Assembly: GCF_029168315.1 (NCBI RefSeq)
Contig: NZ_JARGYD010000008.1
Span: 1-64,000, forward strand
Source: Psychromarinibacter halotolerans
GTDB taxonomy: Bacteria; Pseudomonadota; Alphaproteobacteria; Rhodobacterales; Rhodobacteraceae
Length of the DNA: 64,000 bases
Reading direction: 5' to 3'
In this document: piece by piece, positions 1-8,564 of the stretch
Numbering within the stretch: position 1 is the first letter of the stretch
How the letters are laid out: every line of letters begins with the position of its first letter
Made by a program: the position numbers and the translations under genes
Notes under the pieces: model-generated
Told to the model about the DNA's origin: nothing
The model's database searches: none
Seen by the model: the letters and a program-made list of their open reading frames with translations, nothing else

Positions 1-10
1 GGCGCGCGGG

Positions 11-36
11 TCGGACCGGGCGACAGCCCGGTCCGA
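11..36 (-). terminator. Stem-loop just downstream of the peptide-type binding protein gene
   Basis: An 11-bp perfect inverted repeat (TCGGACCGGGC / GCCCGGTCCGA) with a GACA loop begins 8 bases past the stop codon of the binding-protein gene. There is no T-run after it in the direction of transcription. It may therefore be a transcript-stabilising or partially terminating hairpin between the binding protein and permease genes lying off the left edge, rather than a full intrinsic terminator. Confidence 0.55.
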
Positions 37-43
37 TAAAGGG

Positions 44-1624
44 TCAGTTCTTGACCACGTCCTTCAGCAGCAGGAAGAACGACGGCTCCAGCGCGAAGTT
101 CTCGACCGCCGAAGAGGTCACGGCGTTCTGCTTCCAGTTCGCGACGAAGACCCAGGGTGCGTCGTCCTGCACGATCTCTTGCATCTGCTTGTACAGCTCG
201 GCGCGTTCGTCCTGCGACGTGGACACGCGGGCCTTCTCAAGCAGCTCGTCCACCTCGGGGTTGGAATAGTAGCCCGAGTTGAACCCGCCCGCCTCGGGGA
301 AGGCGTCGGTGCGCAGCGCAAGATACGGCAGGGTGTCCGGGTCGTTGGTCATCCACGCCATCTCGGCCATGTCGGCCTTGCCTTCCAGACCCGGGTTCAC
401 CTCTCCTAGGAAGGTGTTCCACTCGTAGGTCTCGATGGTGACGTCGAAGCCGACGGCCTGCAGGTCCGCCTGAATGGCGGTGCCCATCGCGATCGGATCC
501 AGCATCCCCGATCCGCCTTCCGTGACATAGAAGGTCACCGACGGGTTCTCGACACCGGCTTCGGCCAGCAGTTCCTTGGCCTTCTCCGGGTCATAGGGGT
601 ACGGGTCCAGCGCGTCGTTGTACGCCCACGCGAAGGCCGGCGGCGTCGGGCCGGCGGCGACATCGGCGGTGCCTTCCAGCACGTCGTTCACCAGCGCCTC
701 TTTGTTGACCGCGAAGTTGGCGGCCTGGCGCACCAGCTTGTCCGCGAAGGGACCTTCCTTGGCGTTCAGGATCAGGAACCAGACGTGCGGGCCCGCCTGT
801 TCGATCACGCTGTACTGGTCGCCCTCGAACTCCGACAGCGCGACGGGCGGCACCTCGACCATCAGGTCGATGCCCCCGGCCAGCATCTCGGCCACGCGGG
901 TGTTGGCATCGGTGATCGGACGGTAGATCACCGCCTGAAGCGACGGCGCCCCGCCCCAGTAGTCCGGGTTGCCTTCGACCACGACAGCCTCGTTCGACCG
1001 CCATTCAGCGAAGGTGAACGGCCCGGTGCCCGACGGGTTGCGCCCAAAATCGGCGCCGTACTGTTCCACCGCGGCGGGCGAAACGATCAGGCCCGTGGGA
1101 TAGGCGAGGTTCGACAGGAACGGCGCGTAGGGCGCGGACAGGGTGAACTTCACCGTCAGGTCATCCACCGCCTCGACCGTGTCGACGGACGAGAAGAAGA
1201 ACGCCAGCGGGAACGGCCCGGTGTCGGCGTAGGGGTGATCTTCGTTCAGCATCCGCTCGAAGTTGAACACGACCGCCTCGGCGTTGAATGGCGTGCCGTC
1301 GTGGAAGCTGACGCCTTCGCGCAGGTTGAACGTGTACTCGGTGCCGTCCTCGCTGATCTCCCAATCGGTGGCCAGCGCGGGTTCGACTTCCAGCGTGCCC
1401 GACTTGTAGCGCACGAGGCCGTCGTAGATGTTCATCAGGATGCGGAAATCGTTGACCGCGGTCACCGCCGCCGGGTCGAGCGCCTTGGGCTCGGCGATCT
1501 GGCCGACCACCAGCACCCCGGGCGGGGTCTGCGCAGCGGCCGGCGCGCCGCCAAGCGTCCCCACCGCCAGTAGCGCGCCGGTGGCGGCAAGAACCGCGCG
1601 GCGCGTCAGGTTACGGATGTTCAT
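44..1624 (-). CDS. ABC transporter substrate-binding protein, family 5 (peptide/nickel/opine type)
   Basis: This is a 526-residue periplasmic binding protein of the DppA/OppA type (SBP_bac_5), expected to deliver a peptide or peptide-like solute to an inner-membrane ABC permease. The start at 1624 is chosen because GGAGGG lies just upstream of that ATG; the longer frame from 1663 has no such site. The N-terminus carries twin arginines (TRRAVLAA) before a hydrophobic stretch ending PAAAQ, so export may be by Tat. The body has the family pattern of a conserved FNLREGVSFHDGTPFNAEAV block about 105 residues in. Length is normal for the family. Permease and ATPase genes are not in view and should lie past the left edge. 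The DUF1028 gene is divergent. Confidence 0.9.
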   Translation of the reverse strand: MNIRNLTRRAVLAATGALLAVGTLGGAPAAAQTPPGVLVVGQIAEPKALDPAAVTAVNDFRILMNIYDGLVRYKSGTLEVEPALATDWEISEDGTEYTFNLREGVSFHDGTPFNAEAVVFNFERMLNEDHPYADTGPFPLAFFFSSVDTVEAVDDLTVKFTLSAPYAPFLSNLAYPTGLIVSPAAVEQYGADFGRNPSGTGPFTFAEWRSNEAVVVEGNPDYWGGAPSLQAVIYRPITDANTRVAEMLAGGIDLMVEVPPVALSEFEGDQYSVIEQAGPHVWFLILNAKEGPFADKLVRQAANFAVNKEALVNDVLEGTADVAAGPTPPAFAWAYNDALDPYPYDPEKAKELLAEAGVENPSVTFYVTEGGSGMLDPIAMGTAIQADLQAVGFDVTIETYEWNTFLGEVNPGLEGKADMAEMAWMTNDPDTLPYLALRTDAFPEAGGFNSGYYSNPEVDELLEKARVSTSQDERAELYKQMQEIVQDDAPWVFVANWKQNAVTSSAVENFALEPSFFLLLKDVVKN

Positions 1625-1718
1625 TTGGTTCCCTCCAGTGGACTGTGAAAAGAAATTTATCACGATAATTCCCTCAGATCAAAATTTTCATTATAAATAC
1701 CTGCAGGAGGGATAACCC
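1625..1718. promoter_or_regulatory. Divergent promoter region between the family 5 binding protein and DUF1028 genes
   Basis: This 94-bp AT-rich spacer separates two divergent genes, so promoters for both should lie here. It contains a 12-bp inverted repeat, TTATCACGATAA (1657-1668), that could be an operator. The regulator is not identifiable from the window. Confidence 0.4.
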
Positions 1719-2375
1719 ATGACATTTTCGATCCTTGCGCGCGATGAAACTTCAGGCTGGATCGGCGGCGCGGCCGCCACGGGCAGCCTGTGCGTGGGCG
1801 GCTGGGTGCTGCGCGCGAATCCCCTCGGCGGCGCTTCGGCCTCGCAGGGGGCGGCGCCCAGCACCTTCTGGGGCGAGGACGTGCTGACCCGTATGAAGGA
1901 CGGCGCGACGGCGGCAGAGGCGGTGCGCGCGGTGACCGAGCCCGACGCCGGACGCGCCGCGCGGCAGCTTGCGGCGCTGGACCCGCAGGGCGGCACCGGG
2001 GTGCATACGGGTGCGGACAACAGCGACGTGAAAGGCAGCCGCGAATCCGACGGCTGCGTCGTCTCGGGCAACCTTCTGTCGGGGCAGAACGTGCTGGACG
2101 CGATCGCGGATGGCTTTGCCGGGGCGGCGGGCAACCTGCCCGCGCGCCTGCTGGCCGCCGTGCAGGCGGGCGAAGCGGCGGGCGGCGACAGCCGGGGGCT
2201 GATGTCGGCGGCGCTGCTAATCGTGGGACCGGACATCGCGCCGCTGACCCTTCGGATCGACTATAGCGAAACGCCGGTGGCCGACCTTGTTCGGCTGCAC
2301 GAGCGGGCGACCAGCGGCGACTATGGCGACTGGACCACCACCGTGCCGACCCTTAGCGATCCGCAGCGTCACTGA
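1719..2375 (+). CDS. DUF1028 family protein (putative Ntn-hydrolase)
   Basis: This 218-residue protein begins MTFSILARD and matches the DUF1028 family, which is annotated as a putative N-terminal-nucleophile hydrolase superfamily. After removal of Met, Thr2 would be the N-terminal nucleophile, which fits that assignment. The start is supported by AGGAGGGATAACCC directly before the ATG. No signal peptide is seen, so it is probably cytoplasmic. It is divergent from a peptide-type ABC binding protein, which suggests it processes the imported peptide or amide, but the substrate is unknown. Its last 23 bases overlap the end of ackA tail to tail. Confidence 0.8.
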   Translation: MTFSILARDETSGWIGGAAATGSLCVGGWVLRANPLGGASASQGAAPSTFWGEDVLTRMKDGATAAEAVRAVTEPDAGRAARQLAALDPQGGTGVHTGADNSDVKGSRESDGCVVSGNLLSGQNVLDAIADGFAGAAGNLPARLLAAVQAGEAAGGDSRGLMSAALLIVGPDIAPLTLRIDYSETPVADLVRLHERATSGDYGDWTTTVPTLSDPQRH

Positions 2376-3423
2376 TCAGCGACCATGCGTCCCGGGCGAT
2401 CTGGCGCTCTTCCTTCGCGGGGATCACGTGCACGGGGATGTCGCCCAGCCATGCGAACCCGTCGGTGATGCGCTGCCGGATCTCGGCAGAGTTCTCTCCG
2501 ATCCCGCCGGTGAAGGCCAGCGCGTCGACCCCGCCCATCACCGCGATCAGCCCGCCGCCGACCCGCAGCACGGACCAGACGAAATGCTCGACGGCAAACG
2601 CGGCGTCTTCGCTGTCGCTGTCCAGCAGCGTCTTCATGTCGGCAGTGCCCGCCAGACCGCGCAGGCCGGATTCGGTGTTCAGCCGCCGCGTCGCCTCGTC
2701 GATGCCGTGCTCGCGCGCCAGCCGCAGCACCGCCATGCCGTCGATGTCACCCGACCGGGTCGCCATCGTCGGGCCGGACAAGGGCGAATAGCCCATCGAG
2801 GTGCAGACGGACTTGCCGTCCCGGATCGCGCACAGGCTGCACCCGGCGCCAAGATGCATCGCCAGCAGCCGCTTGGGCAGCGCGTCGCCGAACTGATCCA
2901 CCATCCCGGCATAGCTGAGCCCGTGGAAGCCATAGCGCCGGATCCCCTCGTCACGATAGCTGCGCGGGATGGCGTAAGTGGTGGCAAGCTCGGACTGGGT
3001 GGCGTGAAACGCGGTGTCGAAGCTGGCGTATTGCGGCAGATCGGGCCGCGCCGTGGCCATCGCGCGGATACCCGCAAGGCCCGGCGGATTGTGCAACGGC
3101 GCCAGCGGCACGTTGTCCTCGATCACGCCGATGACCTCGGGCGTCAGCCGCACGGGACGGGTCAGCGCCGCGCCGCCGTGGACGATCCGGTGCGCGGCGG
3201 CTGTGATGTCCCCGGCCCCTTCCCGGCCCAGCGCGTCCAGCATCGCGGCCAGCCCCGTTTCATGATCGGGCGCGTCGATGGCGGCGTCCGTCGCCCCAAG
3301 CCGCAGCCGCGCCCCCTGCGCCTGCCCGATGCCGGTGACCTTGCCGCCCAGAACCTCGGTCAGGTCCCGGTCGAACAGCGCCGCCTTGATCGAGGACGAC
3401 CCGGTGTTCAGCACCAACAGCAT
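2353..3423 (-). CDS. ackA: Acetate kinase (acetate/propionate family)
   Basis: It converts acetyl phosphate plus ADP to acetate and ATP. The 356-residue product has the ASKHA kinase signatures: NTGSSSIK at residues 6-13, FDTAFHATQ and GFHGLSYA in the middle, HLGAG, and FTGGIGENSAEIR near the C-terminus. It is somewhat shorter than the usual 390-400 residues. Its ATG overlaps the pta stop by one base (TGATG), so the two are translationally coupled. Following xsc and pta, it would let the cell gain ATP from acetyl phosphate released by sulfoacetaldehyde breakdown. A propionate or butyrate kinase role is less likely. Confidence 0.9.
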   Translation of the reverse strand: MLLVLNTGSSSIKAALFDRDLTEVLGGKVTGIGQAQGARLRLGATDAAIDAPDHETGLAAMLDALGREGAGDITAAAHRIVHGGAALTRPVRLTPEVIGVIEDNVPLAPLHNPPGLAGIRAMATARPDLPQYASFDTAFHATQSELATTYAIPRSYRDEGIRRYGFHGLSYAGMVDQFGDALPKRLLAMHLGAGCSLCAIRDGKSVCTSMGYSPLSGPTMATRSGDIDGMAVLRLAREHGIDEATRRLNTESGLRGLAGTADMKTLLDSDSEDAAFAVEHFVWSVLRVGGGLIAVMGGVDALAFTGGIGENSAEIRQRITDGFAWLGDIPVHVIPAKEERQIARDAWSLISDAADR

Positions 3424-4358
3424 CAGGGCGTCCCCGAGGCGATGACCCCCAGCGCCGCCGACGCCAGCCGCGCCGCCGCGCCCTGACTGCGCGACGTCAG
3501 CAGGATCGGCACCTTCGCCCCCAGAACGATGCCGCCCGCGCAGCAGCCCATGCCCAGCACCATCAGCTTGAACACCGCGTTGCCGGTGGTGATGTTCGGG
3601 GTCAGGATGATGTCGGCGTTCCCGGCGACGGGGCTGTCATAGTTCTTCACCTCGGCTGCCTCGCGCGACAGGATCAGGTCCATCGCCATCGGGCCGGACA
3701 CGTCCGCCTCGGGCAGCTTGTCCTTCGCCCACGCGGCGATCTCTGCACTTTCCATCGTGTTGGGCACCGACTCGATCGGGTCCTCGGTCGGCGCCAGAAG
3801 ACCCGCGCGGGGGCGTTCGACCCCAAGGATCTGACACAGGCGGACGGCATGGGTCAGGCAGGCCTGCCGCGTCTCGACCGACGGGTTCACGTTCAGCGCC
3901 GCGTCGGTCAAAAGCAGCGGGCGGTCGCTGCCGGGCGCGGTGATGTGAAAGACATGGCCACAGCGCGCCCCGGGCTCGCGCAGGCCCGCGCGGGTCGGCA
4001 AAAGCCCCTTGAGAAAGGTCGAGGTGTGGATCTGCCCCTTCATGATCGCGTCGGCCTCGCCCGTGCGCGCCAGCTCTGCCGCCATGTCGGACGCCGCCGC
4101 GTGCGGGGCGTGGATCAGCCGAAACTGCGAGATGTCATAGCCGATCTCTTCCGCCGCGCCTCGGATCTTCAGTTCGTCCCCGATCAGGATCGGCTCTGCC
4201 AGCCCGGCCTCGGCGGCCTCGCGGATGCCTTCCATCGGGTTGACCGCCCCGGCGTTGACCAGCGCCACGCGCGGCGTGTCGTGGTTCTTTGCCATCTGCA
4301 TCAGGCGGTTCGGCGGCGTCGGCTCGGTCTTGCTGAGAAAAGGATAGGCCTCGGGCAT
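3423..4358 (-). CDS. pta: Phosphate acetyltransferase (PTA/PTB family, short form)
   Basis: This 311-residue cytoplasmic enzyme interconverts acetyl phosphate and acetyl-CoA. It is the short single-domain form, without the N-terminal domains of enterobacterial Pta, and resembles phosphate butyryltransferases as well. Placement directly after xsc argues for acetyl phosphate as substrate, because in known sulfonate pathways Xsc releases acetyl phosphate and a dedicated Pta takes it to acetyl-CoA. The start at 4358 has CAGGAG nine bases upstream. A 129-bp gap separates it from xsc. That gap holds a GGGCGC/GCGCCC hairpin (4415-4431) without a T-run, so readthrough from xsc is expected. Confidence 0.88.
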   Translation of the reverse strand: MPEAYPFLSKTEPTPPNRLMQMAKNHDTPRVALVNAGAVNPMEGIREAAEAGLAEPILIGDELKIRGAAEEIGYDISQFRLIHAPHAAASDMAAELARTGEADAIMKGQIHTSTFLKGLLPTRAGLREPGARCGHVFHITAPGSDRPLLLTDAALNVNPSVETRQACLTHAVRLCQILGVERPRAGLLAPTEDPIESVPNTMESAEIAAWAKDKLPEADVSGPMAMDLILSREAAEVKNYDSPVAGNADIILTPNITTGNAVFKLMVLGMGCCAGGIVLGAKVPILLTSRSQGAAARLASAALGVIASGTP

Positions 4359-4487
4359 GTGCGCTCCTGAATCGTCTGCTCAAATCTGGGCGGATCACAC
4401 CACGCGTCCGCGGCGGGCGCCAGCCGCGCCCACCGCTTTTCCCGCCGATTTCGCAGGGTTGCGACGAGACGAAGCAGGCACTGCCCC

Positions 4488-6263
4488 CTAGGCAGGCATC
4501 TGCGGCCGCATGTCGGACGGATCGATCCCCGCCACCTCGACCGGCTTTTTCATCGCGTCGCGGCGGAACGGCTCTCCGAGTTCCTGATTGATCATCGCCT
4601 CGATCAGCGTGGTGATCCCCGCCGCCTGATCCTTGATCGCCTGCGCCAGCGCCGCGGTCAGTTCGTCCATCGTCCGCGCCACCACGCCCTTCAGCCCGCA
4701 CGCCTCGGCCAGTTTCGCATAGGACACGCCCTCGCCCAGTTCGGTGCCGACGAAGTTGTCGTCGTACCACAGGGTCGAGTTCCGCTTTTCGGCGCCCCAC
4801 TGGTAGTTGCGGAACACCACCTGCGTGATCGCGGGCCATTCCTCGCGGCCGATCGCCGTCAATTCGGTCACCGCGATGCCGAAGGCGCCGTCGCCCGAGA
4901 ACCCCACGACCGGCGTGTCCGGACAGGCGATCTTGGCGCCGACGATGGACGGCAGGCCATAGCCGCAGGGGCCGAACAGGCCCGGGGCAAGGTATTTCCG
5001 CCCCACCTCGAACGACGGATAGGCGTTGCCGATGGCGCAGTTGTTGCCGATGTCGGAACTGATGATCGCCTCACGCGGCAGCGCCGCCTGGATCGCGCGC
5101 CATGCCTTGCGCGGGCTCAGCCAGTCGGGCTTGGCGTCGCGGGCGCGCTGGTTCCACGTCGTGCCGGGATCGTCGTCTTCGTGATCCATCGAGCTCAGCT
5201 CTTGCGCCCATGCCGATTTCGTCTGCGCGATGGCGGCCTCGCGGTCAGTGCGGCCCGCGTCGCCGGCGCTGTCGGACAGCCCGGCCAGCAGGGTCTTGGC
5301 GACCTTCTTCGCGTCCCCCACGATCCCGACCGAGATCGTCTTGGTCAGGCCGATGCGGTCGGGGTTGATGTCGACCTGTATGATCTTCGCGTCCTGCGGC
5401 CAATAGTCGATGCCATAGCCCGGCAGTGTCGAGAACGGGTTCAGCCGGGTGCCCAGCGCCAGCACCACGTCGGCCTGCCGGATCAGCTGCATCGCGGCCT
5501 TCGACCCGTTATAGCCCAGCGGCCCCGCGAACAGCGGGTGCGAGCCGGGGAAGGCGTCGTTGTGCTGGTAGCCGACGCCGACCGGCGCCGACAGCCGTTC
5601 CGCCAGCGCGATGGTGTCGGGGATCGCACCCGCCAGCACCACGCCCGCGCCGTTCAGGATCACCGGGAACTTCGCGTCGGACAGCAGTTTGGCCGCCTCG
5701 GCCAGTGCGGTCTCGCCGCCCGCAGGGCGTTCGAACTCCACCGGCTCGGGGATCGCGATGTCGACCACCTGCGTCCAGACGTCCCGCGGCACGTTGATCT
5801 GCGCCGGCGCACTGGCGCGGCGGGCGTTGGTGATGACGCGGCTGAGAACCTCGGCGATGCGGGACGGGTCGCGCACCTCTTCCTGATAGGCGACCATGTC
5901 CTTGAAGGCCGCCATCTGCTCGACCTCTTGGAAGCCGCCCTGCCCGATGGTCTTGTTGGCCGCCTGCGGCGTGACCAGCAACAACGGCGTGTGGTTCCAA
6001 TACGCGGTCTTCACGGCGGTGACGAAGTTGGTGATGCCCGGCCCGTTCTGCGCGATCATCATCGACATCTTGCCGGACGCGCGGGTGTAGCCGTCGGCCA
6101 TCATCCCGCCAGATCCTTCGTGCGCGCAGTCCCAGAAGGTGATGCCCGCCTTCGGAAACAGGTCCGAGATCGGCATGAAGGCCGAACCGATGATGCCGAA
6201 GGCATGTTCGATCCCGTGGCGTTGCAGCGTTTTGACGAAAGCTTCCTCGGTGGTCATCTTCAC
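4488..6263 (-). CDS. xsc: Sulfoacetaldehyde acetyltransferase (ThDP-dependent)
   Basis: Xsc uses thiamine diphosphate to convert sulfoacetaldehyde and phosphate to acetyl phosphate and sulfite, the desulfonation step of taurine, isethionate and related C2-sulfonate catabolism. The 591-residue product shows the N-terminal ThDP domain with HEGSGGMMADGYTR (catalytic Glu near residue 49) and a C-terminal GFSGDGAFG motif (GDG at about 457-459) followed by the Asn-containing FRNYQWG. The start is placed at the GTG of VKMTTEEAF because AGGAGAGGAG precedes it and known Xsc proteins begin MKMTTEEAF. A longer in-frame extension to 6320 is not supported. pta and ackA follow on the same strand. No tpa, tauXY, isethionate dehydrogenase, TauR or sulfite exporter gene is in view. 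Confidence 0.95.
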   Translation of the reverse strand: MKMTTEEAFVKTLQRHGIEHAFGIIGSAFMPISDLFPKAGITFWDCAHEGSGGMMADGYTRASGKMSMMIAQNGPGITNFVTAVKTAYWNHTPLLLVTPQAANKTIGQGGFQEVEQMAAFKDMVAYQEEVRDPSRIAEVLSRVITNARRASAPAQINVPRDVWTQVVDIAIPEPVEFERPAGGETALAEAAKLLSDAKFPVILNGAGVVLAGAIPDTIALAERLSAPVGVGYQHNDAFPGSHPLFAGPLGYNGSKAAMQLIRQADVVLALGTRLNPFSTLPGYGIDYWPQDAKIIQVDINPDRIGLTKTISVGIVGDAKKVAKTLLAGLSDSAGDAGRTDREAAIAQTKSAWAQELSSMDHEDDDPGTTWNQRARDAKPDWLSPRKAWRAIQAALPREAIISSDIGNNCAIGNAYPSFEVGRKYLAPGLFGPCGYGLPSIVGAKIACPDTPVVGFSGDGAFGIAVTELTAIGREEWPAITQVVFRNYQWGAEKRNSTLWYDDNFVGTELGEGVSYAKLAEACGLKGVVARTMDELTAALAQAIKDQAAGITTLIEAMINQELGEPFRRDAMKKPVEVAGIDPSDMRPQMPA

Positions 6264-6336
6264 GGCCGGTCTCCTCTCCTGTGTTGGCGCAGGAAAGGCG
6301 CGCGGCGCGGGGTGTGTCAACCACTGACGGTCGGGG

Positions 6337-7731
6337 TCAGAAATACGTGCTGATCTTCAACTCGACAAAGCTGTCGCGGTCGACGAAGGACAGCGGGTCG
6401 GACCAGCCGTCGGCGCGGACGTGCAGCGCGGTGAGATCCAGCCGCACCGCGTCGTTCAGCCGGGTCGAGGCGGACAGCTGGAACAGCTGCGCATCGCTGT
6501 CCAGATCGTGGAACCCGCCCAGCCGGATCGCGGTGTCGCGACTGTCGTTCAGGAACAGGTTGAGGCCGAGAAACAGGTCGTTGCCGAACAGGACCGACGG
6601 CGCCCGCGTGCTGCGGTCGTCCCACAGGTATTCGGCGACCAGTGTCAGGCTGGCGTCCGCCGGCCCTATTCCATGAAAAGTGTAATCCCCACCCACAACG
6701 CCGGACCAATAGCCGTCCATATTGTCGGGTTTGGTAAAGGCCAGTTCCGTCCGCAGCTGTAGATCGCCGCGCGCATAGACCGCGCTGAGACCACCCTGCT
6801 GGATGTGCTGGTAATACGGCACGATCCCCAATCCGGGGATGGCCGAGACTTGCTGAACGGCCTGCTCGACCACGTCTTCGGGCAGATCCGCAAGCTGGTC
6901 GAACAGGTCGCGGACACTGGACACGGCGGGGTCGCCGGATCGGAAGGCATCGACCACGGCCGCGTTCACCGCATCGCAGGTCGCGTCCGTCACGCCGCCG
7001 GTCGGGGCGCAGCCCAACAGCCCGACCGGCGTCCGGCTGGTGCCGTTGAAATAGCTGGCCGCGACGTCCAGCGCGCCATCGCCCAATGCGAAGTTGTTGC
7101 GCCAGCGGAACGCGAAATCCAGATGGCGGCCGTCACCCTCTTGGTACACCGCCTGTCCGTCGGCCACCGGAACCGGCGCGCGCAGGCGCGACGAGGCGCC
7201 GGGGCTGACAGGCTCGACAAAGCCGGTCAGGGCATAGGCGCTGAAGGTCCCGAAATCGCTGTAGTAGCTGGCGTTGATCATCGGCGTTCCGACGAAGTCG
7301 CCGCCATATATCACGTCGGTCCCGTCCTGCGGGTTCAGCACGTTCAGCACCGACCGGCTTTCCGCGACGCCCCATGTGTCGACGTTCATCCCCGCCAGCA
7401 GATCCCAGTCGCCGAACGACCGGGTGTAATAGGCGCGTTGCAGGTTGAACGCATCGCGCGCGCCGTCGGTGTCCGCGCTGGCCGAAAACTGCAGGACGAC
7501 CTGCCCCGTTCCCAAGGGCATCGTCGCGTTTACCGTCGTGCCGAAGAAGACCTGCGCGCCCGCGTCCGACTGTCCGGCATAGCGCCCGTCGTCCAGATAG
7601 GACCGCAGCCCGAAATCGAACTGCCCGGACACGGAAAGCCCATCTCCGGACAGGTCGGACTGCGCGCTGACCGCGGCAGGCGCCAAAAGGCACCCGGCAA
7701 CGGCAAGGCCGCGCAGGCGGGTCCGCCGCAT
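6337..7731 (-). CDS. Outer-membrane beta-barrel protein, function unknown (alginate-export/DUF1302-like)
   Basis: From the chosen ATG the product is about 464 residues, with a signal peptide MRRTRLRGLAVAGC... ending AVSAQ. The rest is rich in alternating aromatic and polar strands and ends in Phe (ELKISTYF), as expected for an outer-membrane barrel inserted by BamA. The Leu/Val-Ala-Gly-Cys early in the signal resembles a lipobox, but the AVSA-Q signal-peptidase I site looks better. Starts at 7752 (ATG) or 7788 (TTG) are also possible because none has a strong Shine-Dalgarno. It follows a LolA-like protein and an MMPL transporter, a recurring trio in which the barrel is presumed to complete an export path. 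xsc begins 73 bases downstream. Confidence 0.7.
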   Translation of the reverse strand: MRRTRLRGLAVAGCLLAPAAVSAQSDLSGDGLSVSGQFDFGLRSYLDDGRYAGQSDAGAQVFFGTTVNATMPLGTGQVVLQFSASADTDGARDAFNLQRAYYTRSFGDWDLLAGMNVDTWGVAESRSVLNVLNPQDGTDVIYGGDFVGTPMINASYYSDFGTFSAYALTGFVEPVSPGASSRLRAPVPVADGQAVYQEGDGRHLDFAFRWRNNFALGDGALDVAASYFNGTSRTPVGLLGCAPTGGVTDATCDAVNAAVVDAFRSGDPAVSSVRDLFDQLADLPEDVVEQAVQQVSAIPGLGIVPYYQHIQQGGLSAVYARGDLQLRTELAFTKPDNMDGYWSGVVGGDYTFHGIGPADASLTLVAEYLWDDRSTRAPSVLFGNDLFLGLNLFLNDSRDTAIRLGGFHDLDSDAQLFQLSASTRLNDAVRLDLTALHVRADGWSDPLSFVDRDSFVELKISTYF

Positions 7732-7784
7732 CTTGCGATGACCGTCCGACATCGGCGCAGTCTGGGCGATCCTCCGGGCCAAGG

Positions 7785-8564
7785 TCAACGGATGCGGCTA
7801 AGCGCGTTGGGCGACAGCGCGTTGGGGTTCACCCCCGCATTGAAGCGATAGCCCGACCACGTCAGCGTCGTCGCCTTCCCGGTCAGGTGGTTCTGCATCA
7901 CCATCCGGCTCGCCCGCCAGAACCGGCCCTGATACTGGCGGTAGCCGCTGATCGCCAGCGTTTTCACGTGCGCACCGCGCCGGTCGTAATACTGCACCTG
8001 CCGGATCGTCAGGTTCGACGTGTCGAACCACACCCGTTGCAGGCTGTAGCCCGACGCGGTGCGCGGACGCCGGTCGACGATGTGACAGGTGCCGCCGCCG
8101 GGACAGGCGCCGTCCTGCACCCATGTGTGGGTGAACTTGCCGATTTCCTGATCGGTCATGTCCTCGTAGGCGAATTCGCTGCCCACGAAGGACCCGCTGC
8201 GCCCCGAGGACGAGATGCGCCGCACCTTCGACAGCGACGGCAGCCAAAGCCACTGGTCGTCGTTCCGCCCCGCATAGCCGTGGGTCAGCAGCGCCGTGCC
8301 CTGAATGTCGCCGGGCCAGCGAAACACGATCAGCGACCGCGACGCGCCCCGCCCCGTCTCGACCCACTGCGCGTCGAACCGGCGCGTGCTGGACGCCCCC
8401 CCGGCGGTCAGGATCATCTCGCCGCTGACCGACAGGTCGCCCCAGCCGGAATTGCGCGACGCGGCCTCTTCCGCGATGGCGGTGCCTTTCTCGATGGCGG
8501 GCTGCGCCGACGCGGGCAGGACGGTCAGGGACAACAGGGCGATCAACAGAAAACGGAACAGCAT
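7785..8564 (-). CDS. Outer membrane lipoprotein-sorting (LolA-like) protein
   Basis: This 259-residue secreted protein has a clear signal peptide (MLFRFLLIALLSLTVLPASA, cleavage before QPA). The mature part resembles the LolA-like family found beside RND/MMPL exporters. It contains WPGDIQGTALLTH, WLWLPSLSKVRRISSSGR and GSEFAYEDM, followed by a C-terminal beta-rich portion with YDRRG and ISGYRQYQG. The ATG at 8564 overlaps the upstream stop by one base (TGATG). Such proteins are thought to carry a lipidic or hydrophobic cargo across the periplasm for their partner transporter. The cargo here is unknown. The next gene encodes the presumed outer-membrane partner. Confidence 0.8.
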   Translation of the reverse strand: MLFRFLLIALLSLTVLPASAQPAIEKGTAIAEEAASRNSGWGDLSVSGEMILTAGGASSTRRFDAQWVETGRGASRSLIVFRWPGDIQGTALLTHGYAGRNDDQWLWLPSLSKVRRISSSGRSGSFVGSEFAYEDMTDQEIGKFTHTWVQDGACPGGGTCHIVDRRPRTASGYSLQRVWFDTSNLTIRQVQYYDRRGAHVKTLAISGYRQYQGRFWRASRMVMQNHLTGKATTLTWSGYRFNAGVNPNALSPNALSRIR

